DNA of 39,020 bases, taken from NCBI GenBank assembly GCA_002095305.1, contig MIEI01000044.1, positions 1 through 39,020 of the forward strand, written 5' to 3'. The notes beneath the pieces were generated by a model that did not search any database, was not told where the DNA came from, and saw only the letters and a program-made list of their open reading frames with translations. Both the position numbers and the translations under genes were made by a program. This document shows positions 1 to 8,624 of the stretch, piece after piece. The stretch comes from Pantoea brenneri. GTDB taxonomy: Bacteria > Pseudomonadota > Gammaproteobacteria > Enterobacterales > Enterobacteriaceae. The stretch's first letter is position 1. Each line of letters begins with the position of its first letter.

Positions 1-3000
1 TGCTGAGCCTGTGGCTCAGCAGCCCGGCCCTTGCGGCCAGCCTGCCTGACGCCAGCCAGCTTAAACAGCAACTGGAAGAGACTAAAGCTGCCAAAAGCTC
101 ACCGGCCCAGGCGGAACAAATCCAGTCGATTGAAGCAGCGTTAAACTTCCTCTCTGAACGTGATGACTCGCTGGAGCGCGCCGCGCAATACCAGCAGGTT
201 ATTGACGATTTTCCGCGTCTGGCACGCGAGTTACGCCAGCAGATCGCCACGATCGGCGACAGCGCGAAAACCGTGCGCAGCAACATGAGCAGCGCCGAAC
301 TGGATCAGGAGATTCTGCAGGTCAGCAGTCAGCTGCTGGAAGAGGGTCGCCAGGCGCAACAGGAGCAGGATCGGGCGCGCGAGATCAGTGACTCACTGTC
401 GCAGTTGCCGCAGCAGCAGACCGAAGCACGCCGCGCCATGACCGAGAGTGAGCGTCGTTTGCAGGGTGCCAGCAACAGCACTTCGCCGCAGGGCCAGCTA
501 CAACTGGCGGCGCGTCAGGCGGAAAATGCCGCCAATAAAGCGCGCGTCGATGAGCTGGAACTGGCGCAACTCTCCGCCAACAATCGTCAGGAACTGGCGC
601 GGATGCGGGCCGAAATGCACCAGCGTAAGGCTGCCCAGTTGGATAACTATCTGCAGGCACTGCGCAATCAGCTCAACGATCAACGTCAGCGTGAAGCCGA
701 ACTGGCGCTGGCGCGTACCGAACAGCTGGCCGAAAACAGTGGTGATTTGCCACCGGCAATCAGCGATCAATTCCGCATTAACCGCGATCTCTCCGTCGCC
801 CTGAATCAGCAGGCGCAGCGGATGGATCTGGTGGCGTCGCAGCAGCGGCTGGCCACCAATCAAATTATTCAGGTGCGTCAGGCGCTCTCTACCCTGCGCG
901 AACAGTCCCAGTGGCTGGGTGCCTCCAATCTGCTGGGCGAAGCGTTGCGCGCCCAGGTGGCGCGCCTGCCGGAAATGCCAAAGTCTCAGCAGATTGATAA
1001 TGAGATGGCCCAGTTACGGGTTCAGCGTCTCTCCTATGAAGATCTGCTGGAGCGCCAGGAGGCGCTTCGTAAGGGTCACCAGGCCGATGGCCAGCCCTAT
1101 ACCAGCGAGCAGAAGCGCATCCTTGATGCCCAGCTTCGTACCCAGCGCGAACTGCTTAACTCGCTGATCTCCGGTTGCGATACCTTGATCCTGGAGATCA
1201 CCAAGCTGAAGGTCGGCAATACACAGCTGCAGGATGCGCTGACCGAAGTGAAAGATGCCACCCACCGTTATCTGTTCTGGACCGCCGACGTCAGCCCGAT
1301 CGGCCTGAGTTACCCGCTCGATCTGGCTAAGGATCTGTCACGCCTGCTGTCGCTGGATACGCTGGGACAGCTCGGCAAAGCGATGGCAATGATGTTTACC
1401 AGCCGCAGCACCGTGCTGCCGATCATTGCCGCCCTGCTGCTGGTCGGCTTTAGCATCAGCTCACGGCGTCACTTCAATGCCTTCCTTGAGCGCTCCGCCA
1501 GTAAAGTCGGCAAAGTGACGCAGGATCGCTTCCGGCTGACCATCCGTACCGTTTTCTGGTCGATTCTGGTGGCGCTGCCGCTGCCGGTGTTGTGGGGGAC
1601 GCTGGGTTATGGTTTGCAGAACGCCTGGCCCTACCCGATTGCGGTCGCCATTGGTGACGGGATTACCGCTACGCTGCCCCTGCTGTGGGCCTTTATGATT
1701 AGCGCCGCCTTTGCCCGCCCCAACGGTCTGTTTATCGTTCATTTCCGCTGGCCGCAGAATCGCGTGGCGCGCGCCATGCGCTATTACTCCCTGAGTATCG
1801 GGCTGATTGTGCCGCTGATCATGCTGTTAATCGCCTTCAGCAATCTGGAAGATCGCCAGTTCTCCTCGTCACTGGGACGTCTCTGCTTCATTCTGATCTG
1901 CGGCGCGATCAGCATCGTCACCGTCAGCCTGAAACGCGCCGGTATTCCGCTCTATCTGGATAAAGAGGGCAACGGCGACAACATGGTCAACCGCATGTTG
2001 TGGAACCTGATGATCGCCATGCCGCTGATGGCAGCCCTCGCCTCGGCGATTGGTTACCTGGCGACGGCACAGGCTTTGCTGGCAAGGCTGGAAACCTCGG
2101 TAGCCATCTGGTTCCTGCTGCTGGTGATCTATCACATCATCCGCCGCTGGATGTTGATTCAGCGTCGTCGTCTCGGCTTTGACCGCGCCCGTCAGCGTCG
2201 TGCTGACATGCTGGCTAACCGTGCGCGCAGCGAAGAAGAGAAAGAGCAAGGCGCACAAAATACCGACGCGATTGAAATCGAAGAGCCGGTAATCGATCTG
2301 GATGCCATCAGTGCCCAGTCACTGCGGCTGGTGCGCTCAATCCTGACGCTGATTGCGCTGGTGTCGGTGATCGTACTGTGGTCGGAGATTCACTCCGCGT
2401 TCGGCTTTCTGGAGAATATTCAGCTGTGGGATGTCAGCACCTCGGTGCAGGGCGTGGAGTCTATTCAGCCGATCACGCTGGGGTCGGTGCTAATCGCGAT
2501 TCTGGTGTTTATTATCACTACTCAGCTGGTGCGTAATATGCCGGCGCTGCTGGAGCTGGCACTGCTGCAGCACCTTAACCTGACGCCCGGTACCGGCTAC
2601 GCCATCACCACGCTGACCAAATATCTGCTGTTGCTGATTGGCGGGCTGATTGGCTTCTCGCTGATCGGCATTGAGTGGTCGAAGTTGCAATGGCTGGTGG
2701 CCGCGCTGGGTGTCGGACTGGGTTTTGGTTTGCAGGAAATTTTCGCCAACTTTATCTCGGGTCTGATCATCCTGTTTGAGAAACCGATTCGCATCGGCGA
2801 TACCGTCACCATTCGCGAGCTGACCGGCAGCATTACCCGCATCAATACGCGCGCTACGACCATTACCGACTGGGACCGCAAAGAGATCATCGTGCCGAAT
2901 AAGGCCTTTATCACCGAGCAGTTCGTTAACTGGTCGCTGTCAGATTCGGTGACGCGCGTGGTGCTGACCATTCCTGCGCCAGCGAAGGTGAGCAGTGAAC

Positions 3001-3311
3001 AGGTGACCACCATCCTGAAACAGGCTGCTGAACGCTGCAGCTATGTACTGGATACGCCGCCGCCTGAGGCGTTTCTGGTCGATTTACAGCAGGGGATCCA
3101 GCTGTTTGAACTGCGCGTGCATGCAGCAGAGATGGGACATCGCATGCCGCTGCGTCACGAACTGCATCAGCTGATTCTGAGCGGATTTGAGCAGCACGGC
3201 ATTGAGATGCCGTTCCCGCCATTCCAGATGCGGATGGAAACACTGGGCAAGAAGCTGCCGGCCAGCAATGGGGCACCGGCCGCACGCGCCTATAAATCGG
3301 GCGGCCTGTAA
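1..3311 (+). CDS. mscM: MscM miniconductance mechanosensitive channel (5' end cut off)
   Basis: This is a large MscS-superfamily channel that opens under membrane tension and releases solutes during hypo-osmotic shock. The frame is open from base 3, giving about 1102 visible residues against 1107 in E. coli MscM (YjeP), so only a handful of N-terminal residues are missing. The visible start is the end of a signal peptide (hydrophobic stretch ending SSPALAA). Next comes a long Gln/Ala-rich periplasmic coiled-coil region to about base 1280, then many membrane segments from about base 1390 on, and the C-terminal MscS core. The pore helix (GLGFGLQEIFANFISGL) lies near bases 2713-2770 and is followed by the FEKPIRIGDTV beta-domain entry. 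In E. coli mscM follows psd; here the 3' neighbour is mdh, in convergent orientation. MscK is less likely because the N-terminal sequence matches MscM closely. Confidence 0.95.
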   Translation, partial: LSLWLSSPALAASLPDASQLKQQLEETKAAKSSPAQAEQIQSIEAALNFLSERDDSLERAAQYQQVIDDFPRLARELRQQIATIGDSAKTVRSNMSSAELDQEILQVSSQLLEEGRQAQQEQDRAREISDSLSQLPQQQTEARRAMTESERRLQGASNSTSPQGQLQLAARQAENAANKARVDELELAQLSANNRQELARMRAEMHQRKAAQLDNYLQALRNQLNDQRQREAELALARTEQLAENSGDLPPAISDQFRINRDLSVALNQQAQRMDLVASQQRLATNQIIQVRQALSTLREQSQWLGASNLLGEALRAQVARLPEMPKSQQIDNEMAQLRVQRLSYEDLLERQEALRKGHQADGQPYTSEQKRILDAQLRTQRELLNSLISGCDTLILEITKLKVGNTQLQDALTEVKDATHRYLFWTADVSPIGLSYPLDLAKDLSRLLSLDTLGQLGKAMAMMFTSRSTVLPIIAALLLVGFSISSRRHFNAFLERSASKVGKVTQDRFRLTIRTVFWSILVALPLPVLWGTLGYGLQNAWPYPIAVAIGDGITATLPLLWAFMISAAFARPNGLFIVHFRWPQNRVARAMRYYSLSIGLIVPLIMLLIAFSNLEDRQFSSSLGRLCFILICGAISIVTVSLKRAGIPLYLDKEGNGDNMVNRMLWNLMIAMPLMAALASAIGYLATAQALLARLETSVAIWFLLLVIYHIIRRWMLIQRRRLGFDRARQRRADMLANRARSEEEKEQGAQNTDAIEIEEPVIDLDAISAQSLRLVRSILTLIALVSVIVLWSEIHSAFGFLENIQLWDVSTSVQGVESIQPITLGSVLIAILVFIITTQLVRNMPALLELALLQHLNLTPGTGYAITTLTKYLLLLIGGLIGFSLIGIEWSKLQWLVAALGVGLGFGLQEIFANFISGLIILFEKPIRIGDTVTIRELTGSITRINTRATTITDWDRKEIIVPNKAFITEQFVNWSLSDSVTRVVLTIPAPAKVSSEQVTTILKQAAERCSYVLDTPPPEAFLVDLQQGIQLFELRVHAAEMGHRMPLRHELHQLILSGFEQHGIEMPFPPFQMRMETLGKKLPASNGAPAARAYKSGGL

Positions 3312-3314
3312 ACG

Positions 3315-3349
3315 ACAACGCCCGGCTTAGCCGGGCGTTGTTGGGTTTA
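3315..3349. terminator. Bidirectional terminator between mscM and mdh
   Basis: A 12-bp stem (ACAACGCCCGGC / GCCGGGCGTTGT) with loop TTA lies between two convergent stop codons. A short T-rich stretch follows on the plus strand, and TCGTTT follows on the minus strand. The position suggests it ends both transcripts. Confidence 0.8.
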
Positions 3350-3357
3350 CGCGGTGA

Positions 3358-4296
3358 TTACTGCTTCACGAACGTTTCGCCCTGCTCAATATCTTTCTTC
3401 AGCGTCTCCAGCATACCGTTCAGCGCCTGCTGCTCGAATGGGCTCAGGCTACCAATCGATTTGCGTTCGGCAATGCCATTTTTGCCCAACAGCAGCGGCT
3501 GTGAGAAGAAACGCGCATATTCGCCGTCCCCTTCAACATAAGCACACTCCACCACGTTGGCCTCGCCGTTAAGCGCCCGCACCAGCGATAAACCGAAGCG
3601 TGCCGCAGCCTGACCCATCGACAGCGTAGCAGAACCGCCACCGGCTTTGGCCTCTACCACTTCGGTCCCGGCATTCTGGATGCGTTTAGTGAGATCAGCC
3701 ACTTCCTGCTCGCTAAAGCTGACGCCTGGCACCTGCGACAACAGCGGCAGGATGGTCACGCCGGAATGGCCGCCGATAACCGGTACCTCAATCTCACCCG
3801 GTTGCTTGCCTTTTAACGCCGCGACAAAAGTATTGGCGCGAATGATATCCAGCGTGGTAACACCGAACAGCCGATTTTTGTCGTAGACGCCGTGTTTTTT
3901 CAGGACTTCAGCCGCAATCGCCACCGTGGTATTGACCGGGTTGGTGATCACGCCGATTAACGCTTTTGGCGCGGTGGTCGCCACCTGATCAATCAGGTTG
4001 CGCACAATGCCAGCGTTAACGTTGAACAGGTCGGCGCGGTCCATACCGGGCTTACGTGCCACACCGGCGGAGATCAGTACCACATCGGCACCCTGCAATG
4101 CTGGCGTGGCGTCTTCTCCACTAAATCCCTTGATAGCCACCGCAGTAGGAATATGGCTGAGATCGACGGCAACGCCCGGCGTTACCGGCGCGATGTCATA
4201 CAGTGAAAGTTCTGAACCTGCGGGAAGCTGGGTTTTGAGTAGAAGTGCGAGCGCCTGGCCTATGCCGCCAGCGGCACCGAGTACGGCAACTTTCAT
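3358..4296 (-). CDS. mdh: Malate dehydrogenase (NAD-dependent)
   Basis: Oxidises malate to oxaloacetate with NAD+ in the TCA cycle; a cytosolic enzyme of the LDH/MDH family. The 312 residues equal the E. coli length. The N-terminal Rossmann loop GAAGGIG sits at residues 7-13. The substrate-binding arginines R81, R87 and R153 and the catalytic H177 (in VIGGHSG) are all present at the E. coli positions. The ATG is preceded by AAGGAG at good spacing (RBS near 4303-4310). The gene is transcribed divergently from argR, as in E. coli. Its 3' neighbour is mscM rather than the degS seen in E. coli K-12. Confidence 0.98.
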   Translation of the reverse strand: MKVAVLGAAGGIGQALALLLKTQLPAGSELSLYDIAPVTPGVAVDLSHIPTAVAIKGFSGEDATPALQGADVVLISAGVARKPGMDRADLFNVNAGIVRNLIDQVATTAPKALIGVITNPVNTTVAIAAEVLKKHGVYDKNRLFGVTTLDIIRANTFVAALKGKQPGEIEVPVIGGHSGVTILPLLSQVPGVSFSEQEVADLTKRIQNAGTEVVEAKAGGGSATLSMGQAAARFGLSLVRALNGEANVVECAYVEGDGEYARFFSQPLLLGKNGIAERKSIGSLSPFEQQALNGMLETLKKDIEQGETFVKQ

Positions 4297-4572
4297 TCTT
4301 AACTCCTTATTAAGGTGGGGCAGAGAAGAGCCGGAATTCCATCTGTGTCAGACCTTAATCAACAGCTCAGGTGATGACGCGTATCCGTTGTTAATTCTAC
4401 GTATTTTCACACGTGATCTCCGGATTCAAAAGTTACATATCATCTTAATACCTGAATGACCGACAACTTTGCCGTCGGCAGACAGAGAACGGCTACGTGC
4501 GTTTTCTGTTACTACACCACCAATAATATAACAACTTTGCAACCTTCGCCTTTCGGTGCTGTGACAGGGGTT

Positions 4573-4601
4573 TTGGTCTGAGACGATTTCTTTGCTATTA
4601 T
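4573..4601 (+). promoter_or_regulatory. Putative argR promoter
   Basis: A TTGGTC -35 element (4573-4578), a 17-bp spacer and a TATTAT -10 element (4596-4601) lie upstream of the ARG boxes. This is sigma-70-like spacing and sequence. It is inferred from pattern only; the rest of the 430-bp mdh-argR gap shows no further gene. Confidence 0.5.
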
Positions 4602-4642
4602 CGCCGCCCGCTAGCCGCCCGAACCCTGCTCATCAATCAACC

Positions 4643-4680
4643 GATTGCATAAAAATGCATTTAAATGCATAATCACCACT
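4643..4680 (+). promoter_or_regulatory. ARG-box operator pair for ArgR autoregulation
   Basis: The stretch contains TTGCATAAAAATGCATTT followed by AAATGCATAATCAC, which resembles two adjacent 18-bp ARG boxes (consensus TGAAT-WWWW-ATTCA type palindromes). E. coli argR has an equivalent tandem operator, starting TTTGCATAAAAATTCA, at its own promoter. Occupancy by the ArgR-arginine hexamer would repress argR and possibly influence divergent mdh; the latter is speculation. Confidence 0.7.
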
Positions 4681-4727
4681 CTGCCGCGGGCGGATGTGCG
4701 GTTATTCCCTCTATTTATTGGTAACCT

Positions 4728-5198
4728 ATGCGAAACCCATCGAAACAAGACGATCTGATCAAGGCTTTCAAAGCCTTATTAAAAGAAGAAAAATTCAGTT
4801 CCCAGGGCGAAATCGTTCAGGCGCTCCAGGATGAAGGCTTCGAGAACATTAACCAGTCAAAGGTTTCTCGTATGCTGACCAAGTTTGGCGCGGTACGCAC
4901 CCGCAATGCCAAGATGGAGATGGTTTACTGCTTGCCCGCCGAGCTTGGCGTGCCGACCACCACCAGCCCGTTAAAAAACCTGGTTCTCGACATCGATTAC
5001 AATGATGCGCTAGTGGTGATTCATACCAGCCCAGGCGCTGCGCAGCTGATTGCGCGCCTGCTCGACTCACTGGGTAAATCGGAAGGCATCCTCGGCACCA
5101 TCGCTGGCGATGACACCATCTTTATCACCCGCGCGCGCGACTTTACGGTTAAGCAGCTGCACGGGGCGATTCTTAACCTGTTTGAACAGGAACTCTGA
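4728..5198 (+). CDS. argR: Arginine repressor ArgR
   Basis: Hexameric, arginine-dependent repressor of arginine biosynthesis that also acts as the XerCD accessory factor at cer-type sites. The 156 residues equal the E. coli length. The N-terminal winged helix-turn-helix includes the DNA-contacting SR pair (S47, R48 in QSKVSRML). The C-terminal oligomerisation and arginine-binding domain carries the GDD motif at residues 127-129 ([10 protein letters not shown]). The start ATG follows a modest ribosome site in the leader just after the ARG boxes. It is divergent from mdh, as in E. coli. Confidence 0.98.
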   Translation: MRNPSKQDDLIKAFKALLKEEKFSSQGEIVQALQDEGFENINQSKVSRMLTKFGAVRTRNAKMEMVYCLPAELGVPTTTSPLKNLVLDIDYNDALVVIHTSPGAAQLIARLLDSLGKSEGILGTIAGDDTIFITRARDFTVKQLHGAILNLFEQEL

Positions 5199-5686
5199 TA
5201 ACAGGGTGGTTGATCGGGCCTCACGCGACCGTTCAACCGCCCTTTCTGCTCGCCCTGCCACTTACCCTGCCCTATTCTCCAGTAGATCAAACAGTTAATC
5301 CGCACTCTGTCCTGCTTTCGCCAATGCGAATATTGGTCATACCTTTTGGTCTGCTTAACCTTTTGCGGTATTTTACACTGCTTTACATCACCACTCTGGC
5401 GACATTACCCAGATCTAAATCAAAGACCAGTCTGATCGACCACGTATTTTCGCACAAAAAGATAAAGTGATTTATCTGCCTGTTTTTGCAATAAAAAACA
5501 GCGAAAAGGTCATTTTTCCGCCGTTTTTTATAACGTTGAGTTATTAAAAGTAGCCATAAGGATAAAGAATCACAAAAAAACATTATTAGCGGGGTATTAA
5601 TTTCTTCCGTTATTAGTTCTATACTTCTTTTCGTGATGCAAATCACACCAACTAAAAAGATAAAAATTGACGACGAGGAAAAATAC
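5199..5686. other. Long AT-rich intergenic region upstream of the yhcN cluster
   Basis: These 488 bases hold no convincing gene. Two AT-rich hairpins lie back to back: AGATAAA-GTGA-TTTATCT (5460-5477) and CTGTTTTT-N6-AAAAACAG (5480-5501). A weak FNR-like half palindrome is at 5410-5423 (TTGATTTAGATCTG on the minus strand). A promoter-like TATACT (5620-5625) precedes the CRP/FNR-like site. The base composition is much more AT-rich than the flanking genes. The hairpins could end argR transcripts or be leader structures; I cannot tell which. Confidence 0.4.
5632..5647 (+). promoter_or_regulatory. CRP/FNR-type operator upstream of the first yhcN-family gene
   Basis: CGTGATGCAAATCACA matches the CRP consensus TGTGA-N6-TCACA at 9 of 10 positions. 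The core GTGAT-N4-ATCAC also resembles an FNR site. It lies 40 bases before the start codon and just downstream of a TATACT element (5620-5625). If that element is the -10, the site overlaps the transcription start and would repress; if the promoter is elsewhere, it could activate. Confidence 0.55.
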
Positions 5687-5950
5687 ATGAACGTAAAAAC
5701 TACTATCGCAACCCTGAGCATTCTCTCTGCCCTCTCTTTTGGTGCTGTAGCAGCAGAATCTGTCACCGCTGCGCAGGCGCAGGATCTGCAACCGGCGGGT
5801 ACCATTAGCGTCAGCGGCGTAGCGGGCTCACCGATGGAAATTAATCAGCAGCTGAGCGAAAAAGCCGATCAGCAGGGTGCAAAAGCCTACCGCGTGATTG
5901 AGGCTTACAACAACGGTAACTATCACGCTACCGCCCGTCTGTACAACTAA
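5687..5950 (+). CDS. YhcN/BhsA-family (DUF1471) periplasmic stress protein, copy 1
   Basis: A small exported protein of 87 residues, the usual size for the YhcN/BhsA/McbA family, whose members in E. coli respond to acid, peroxide or metal stress and affect biofilm. A cleavable signal peptide is visible (MNVKTTIATLSILSALSFGAVAA, cleavage near residue 22). The mature part has the family pattern SVSG-x(5)-PMEI...LSEKADQQGAKAYRVIEA...YHATARLYN. An upstream in-frame ATG at 5633 lacks a ribosome site, whereas ATG 5687 has GAGGAA six bases ahead, so the latter start was chosen. It is first of three tandem paralogues. Confidence 0.9.
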   Translation: MNVKTTIATLSILSALSFGAVAAESVTAAQAQDLQPAGTISVSGVAGSPMEINQQLSEKADQQGAKAYRVIEAYNNGNYHATARLYN

Positions 5951-6045
5951 GCCCAGCGCAACCCAATATCGCCAGCAGCCCACTTTTTGACGCGCGGTTA
6001 TGCGCCTCGGTGGGATGAGGCAACACAGTTTCAGGAGAGTTGATC

Positions 6046-6318
6046 ATGAAAACTACATTTGCTATTGCCGTACTCAGTCTGGCCTCCGTGTTCTCAGTCG
6101 GTGCCAGCGCAGCCAGCCTGGTCTCAAACCAGCAGGCACAGAGCCAGAATCTGCAACCGATGAACCAGACCATCAGCGTCAGCGGTCGGGACGGCGATCA
6201 GACCAATATCCGTCAGGTCCTGTCTGAGAAAGCCGATGCGCAGGGTGCCAGCCACTATCGCATCATCGAAAACAACCAGGATGACACCTATCACGTCACC
6301 GCTGAGCTGTATAAATAA
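6046..6318 (+). CDS. YhcN/BhsA-family (DUF1471) periplasmic stress protein, copy 2
   Basis: A second paralogue of 90 residues with signal peptide MKTTFAIAVLSLASVFSVGASAA. The mature part shares TISVSG, LSEKADAQGASHYRIIE and the terminal YHVTAELYK pattern with its neighbours. It differs most in the middle, where RDGDQTNIRQV replaces the PMD/PME segment. The ATG at 6046 has AGGAG eight bases upstream; an alternative TTG at 6040 is too close to that site. A 95-base gap separates it from copy 1 and 100 bases from copy 3, so the three may be one transcript or have separate promoters. Confidence 0.88.
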   Translation: MKTTFAIAVLSLASVFSVGASAASLVSNQQAQSQNLQPMNQTISVSGRDGDQTNIRQVLSEKADAQGASHYRIIENNQDDTYHVTAELYK

Positions 6319-6418
6319 TTAACCGTTATGACGCCGTGAAAGGCGCATGAGAGACAAGAGTCGACGACCCGCTTCTTCTTTTCACCGCAGGTTGTTGAAC
6401 GTATTGAGGAGACGAAAA

Positions 6419-6682
6419 ATGAAAATCAAAACAACCATCGCTACAGTCAGCCTGCTTTCCGTTATGGCGTTCGGCGCATCTGCCGCACAGCTGGTAACCG
6501 GCGAGCAAGCGCAGAATCTGCAGCCTGCGGGCACCGTAACCATCAGCGGTACAGCGGGTGCCCCCATGGATTATCGCGCTGAGCTGTCTCAGAAAGCCGA
6601 TGAACAGGGTGCCAGCGCCTATAAAGTGATTGAAGCGCGCACCGGTGATAACTATCACTTCACCGCTCAGCTGTATAAGTAA
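6419..6682 (+). CDS. yhcN: YhcN-like periplasmic stress protein, copy 3
   Basis: The third paralogue, of 87 residues, is the most similar to E. coli YhcN: it begins MKIKTT and keeps the SG-x-A-x-x-PMD segment, KADEQGASAYKVIEAR and the terminal TAQLYK. The signal peptide ends near ASAA (residue 22). GAGGAG eight bases before ATG 6419 decides this start over an upstream in-frame ATG at 6347. A strong terminator follows, so the three-gene cluster probably ends here. In E. coli YhcN is linked to acid and peroxide stress; assigning that role here is by homology. Confidence 0.9.
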   Translation: MKIKTTIATVSLLSVMAFGASAAQLVTGEQAQNLQPAGTVTISGTAGAPMDYRAELSQKADEQGASAYKVIEARTGDNYHFTAQLYK

Positions 6683-6711
6683 TTCCTCGTCAGATTTATG
6701 ACGAACCCTTT

Positions 6712-6736
6712 GGCCCCGCTCGCCGGGGCCCTTTTT
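6712..6736 (+). terminator. Rho-independent terminator after the yhcN cluster
   Basis: GGCCCCG / CGGGGCC (7-bp stem, loop CTCGC) is followed by CTTTTT. The T run touches the stop codon of the convergent yhcO gene. Confidence 0.85.
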
Positions 6737-7005
6737 CATCTGACGTTAAAATGCAGCTGGCCTTCCAGCTCCTCTTCCGCTTCATCAAATAGCAGAATCA
6801 GCGCGCCATAACGTCGTCGCTGCCCTTTCCCCAGGTTCACAAACTCAATTTCCAGCGGCATCGGCAATGATTCGCCAGTGACCACATCCCATAATCCATC
6901 CAGGTCGCAGATCCGCCGCTCCTCCAGCGCAAAGCGCTCGCTGAACTGGCGAAAGAAGTGGGCCTGATCGACGATCTCATTGAAATCAAAACGCTCGGTT
7001 TTCAT
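6736..7005 (-). CDS. yhcO: Barstar-family protein YhcO
   Basis: A small acidic protein (89 residues) of the barstar (RNase inhibitor-like) family. It closely matches E. coli YhcO, including [18 protein letters not shown] and the C-terminal [27 protein letters not shown] tail (near bases 6740-6810). No barnase-type RNase is encoded nearby, so a toxin-inhibitor role cannot be claimed. ATG 7003-7005 has GGGAG eight bases upstream. Another in-frame ATG at 7018-7020 lies directly against a GGAGG and is less likely. The position beside yhcN is conserved with E. coli. Confidence 0.9.
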   Translation of the reverse strand: MKTERFDFNEIVDQAHFFRQFSERFALEERRICDLDGLWDVVTGESLPMPLEIEFVNLGKGQRRRYGALILLFDEAEEELEGQLHFNVR

Positions 7006-7060
7006 GCTGACGGCTCCCATCCTCCGTCTGCGGGCGACCCGCGCCGCCCGTTCATATCCG

Positions 7061-8512
7061 CTAGCCCAAACCGCCCAGGTGCAGCGCTTTGACCTCCAGA
7101 TACTCTTCCATGCCCAGCACTGAACCTTCGCGGCCCAGGCCAGACTCTTTCACGCCACCAAACGGCGCCAGTTCGGTCGATACGGCACATTCATTAATGC
7201 CGATCATGCCGCTTTCCAGCGCGGCAGAGACGCGGAATACCCGCTGCAAATTCTGGGTGTAGAAGTAGGCCGCCAGACCGAATGGCGTGTCGTTAGCACG
7301 GCGGATCACCTCATCTTCTTCATCAAAACGGAAGCAGGCGGCGACCGGGCCAAAGGTCTCTTCCTGCGCCAGCTGCATCTCTTCGTGCGCCTCGGTAATT
7401 ACCGTCGGTTGCCAGAAGTTGCCGCCCAGCGCGTGGCGTTCACCGCCTGCCAGCAGTTTACCGCCTTTGGCGACCGCGTCCTGCACGTGCTGCTCCACTT
7501 TTTCCAGCGCAGAGGCTTCAATCAGCGGCCCGACGATCACCCCTTCGTCCATGCCGTTGCCGACTTTCAGCTTGTTCACTTCCTCTGCCAGCTGGCGGGT
7601 AAAACGGTCATAGATGGCGTTATGAATGTAGAAGCGGTTAACGCTGACGCAGACCTGGCCAGCATTTCGGAATTTGTTAGCGATGGCGCCCTGCACCGCC
7701 GCATCGATGTCCGCATCCTCGAACACGATATAAGGCGCGTTGCCTCCCAGCTCCATTGAAACCTTTTTCATGGTTTCTGCGGCATTGCGCATCAGCAGCT
7801 TGCCGACCGCTGTCGAACCAGTGAACGAGATTTTACGCACGGCTTTACTGGCCATGATGGCGTCGCTGATAGCATGCGTATCACCTGCCACCGCGTTGAG
7901 CACCCCATCCGGCACGCCCGCCTGTTTCGCCAGCGCCAGCAGTGCGAAGGCCGAGAGCGGCGTATTATTCGCCGGTTTGATGATGCCGGTACAACCCGCT
8001 GCCAGCGCCGGACCCAGCTTGCGGGTCAGCATCGCCATCGGGAAATTCCACGGCGTGATAGCGGCGACGACGCCAATCGGTTCACGCGTTGCCAGGATAC
8101 GGGAACCCGGTTTGGCTGGTGGGATAATTTCCCCGTTGGCGCGTTTTGCCTGTTCAGCAAACCACTGGATAAAGCTGGCGGCATACTCGACTTCGCCTTC
8201 CGCCTCTTTCAGCGGCTTGCCCTGCTCGGCAGTCATCAGCTGGCCCAGCCAGCGTTTGTTCTCAATCATCAGCTGATACCAGCGATAAAGGATCTCAGCG
8301 CGCGCTTTGGCCGTCCGGGCACGCCAGCCGGGGAATGCCCGTTCGGCGGCAGCAATCGCCTGTTCGGTTTCTGCTTTGCCCGCTTTAGCGACCTGCGCGA
8401 TCACCTCGCCGGTGGCGGGATTGGTGACGTCAAAAGTGGTGGAGGTGCGATGCCATTGACCATCGGCTAAATAGCCAGTCTGGAATAGTTCGCTTGATTG
8501 CAGTGATGTCAT
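7061..8512 (-). CDS. GabD-like NAD(P)-dependent aldehyde dehydrogenase
   Basis: Aldehyde dehydrogenase of the succinate-semialdehyde dehydrogenase (GabD) group, 483 residues against 482 in E. coli GabD. Visible motifs are ITPWNFP (152-158, with N156), the nucleotide-loop FTGST (230-234), the general base E254 in MELGGNAP, the catalytic C288 in GQVCVS, and EETFGPV near 384. GabD from E. coli has a second cysteine two residues after the catalytic one (CVC); here it is serine (S290), so redox switching by that pair is not available. There is no gabT or gabP beside it, so the true aldehyde is unsettled. It is inserted between yhcO and aaeB relative to E. coli K-12. AGGAG lies upstream of the ATG. 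Confidence 0.88.
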   Translation of the reverse strand: MTSLQSSELFQTGYLADGQWHRTSTTFDVTNPATGEVIAQVAKAGKAETEQAIAAAERAFPGWRARTAKARAEILYRWYQLMIENKRWLGQLMTAEQGKPLKEAEGEVEYAASFIQWFAEQAKRANGEIIPPAKPGSRILATREPIGVVAAITPWNFPMAMLTRKLGPALAAGCTGIIKPANNTPLSAFALLALAKQAGVPDGVLNAVAGDTHAISDAIMASKAVRKISFTGSTAVGKLLMRNAAETMKKVSMELGGNAPYIVFEDADIDAAVQGAIANKFRNAGQVCVSVNRFYIHNAIYDRFTRQLAEEVNKLKVGNGMDEGVIVGPLIEASALEKVEQHVQDAVAKGGKLLAGGERHALGGNFWQPTVITEAHEEMQLAQEETFGPVAACFRFDEEDEVIRRANDTPFGLAAYFYTQNLQRVFRVSAALESGMIGINECAVSTELAPFGGVKESGLGREGSVLGMEEYLEVKALHLGGLG

Positions 8513-8597
8513 TGATTCGCTCCTGTCATTTTATCCTTCCGTCCGAAGAGTATAGTTGGCAAAAGCGACAGGTTTTGTGACGGGATGGCATTGAGCA

Positions 8598-8620
8598 GGC
8601 CGCTGCGGCGGGCAGCGGCC
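8598..8620 (-). terminator. GC-rich hairpin after aaeB
   Basis: A 9-bp stem, GGCCGCTGC / GCAGCGGCC with loop GGCGG, lies just past the aaeB stop. No T run follows on the minus strand, so it may be a pause or mRNA-stabilising hairpin rather than an intrinsic terminator. Confidence 0.45.
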
Positions 8621-8624
8621 GGTT

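Noticed and set aside
5383..5805. Open frame of 140 codons on the minus strand over the yhcN leader
   Set aside because: Low-complexity, Ile/Phe-rich translation of an AT-rich intergenic region plus antisense to yhcN copy 1; no ribosome site seen.
6736..7005. YhcO as the antitoxin of a barnase-type toxin system
   Set aside because: The barstar fold is present, but no barnase-like RNase or other toxin gene is adjacent, and yhcO is a conserved enterobacterial gene.
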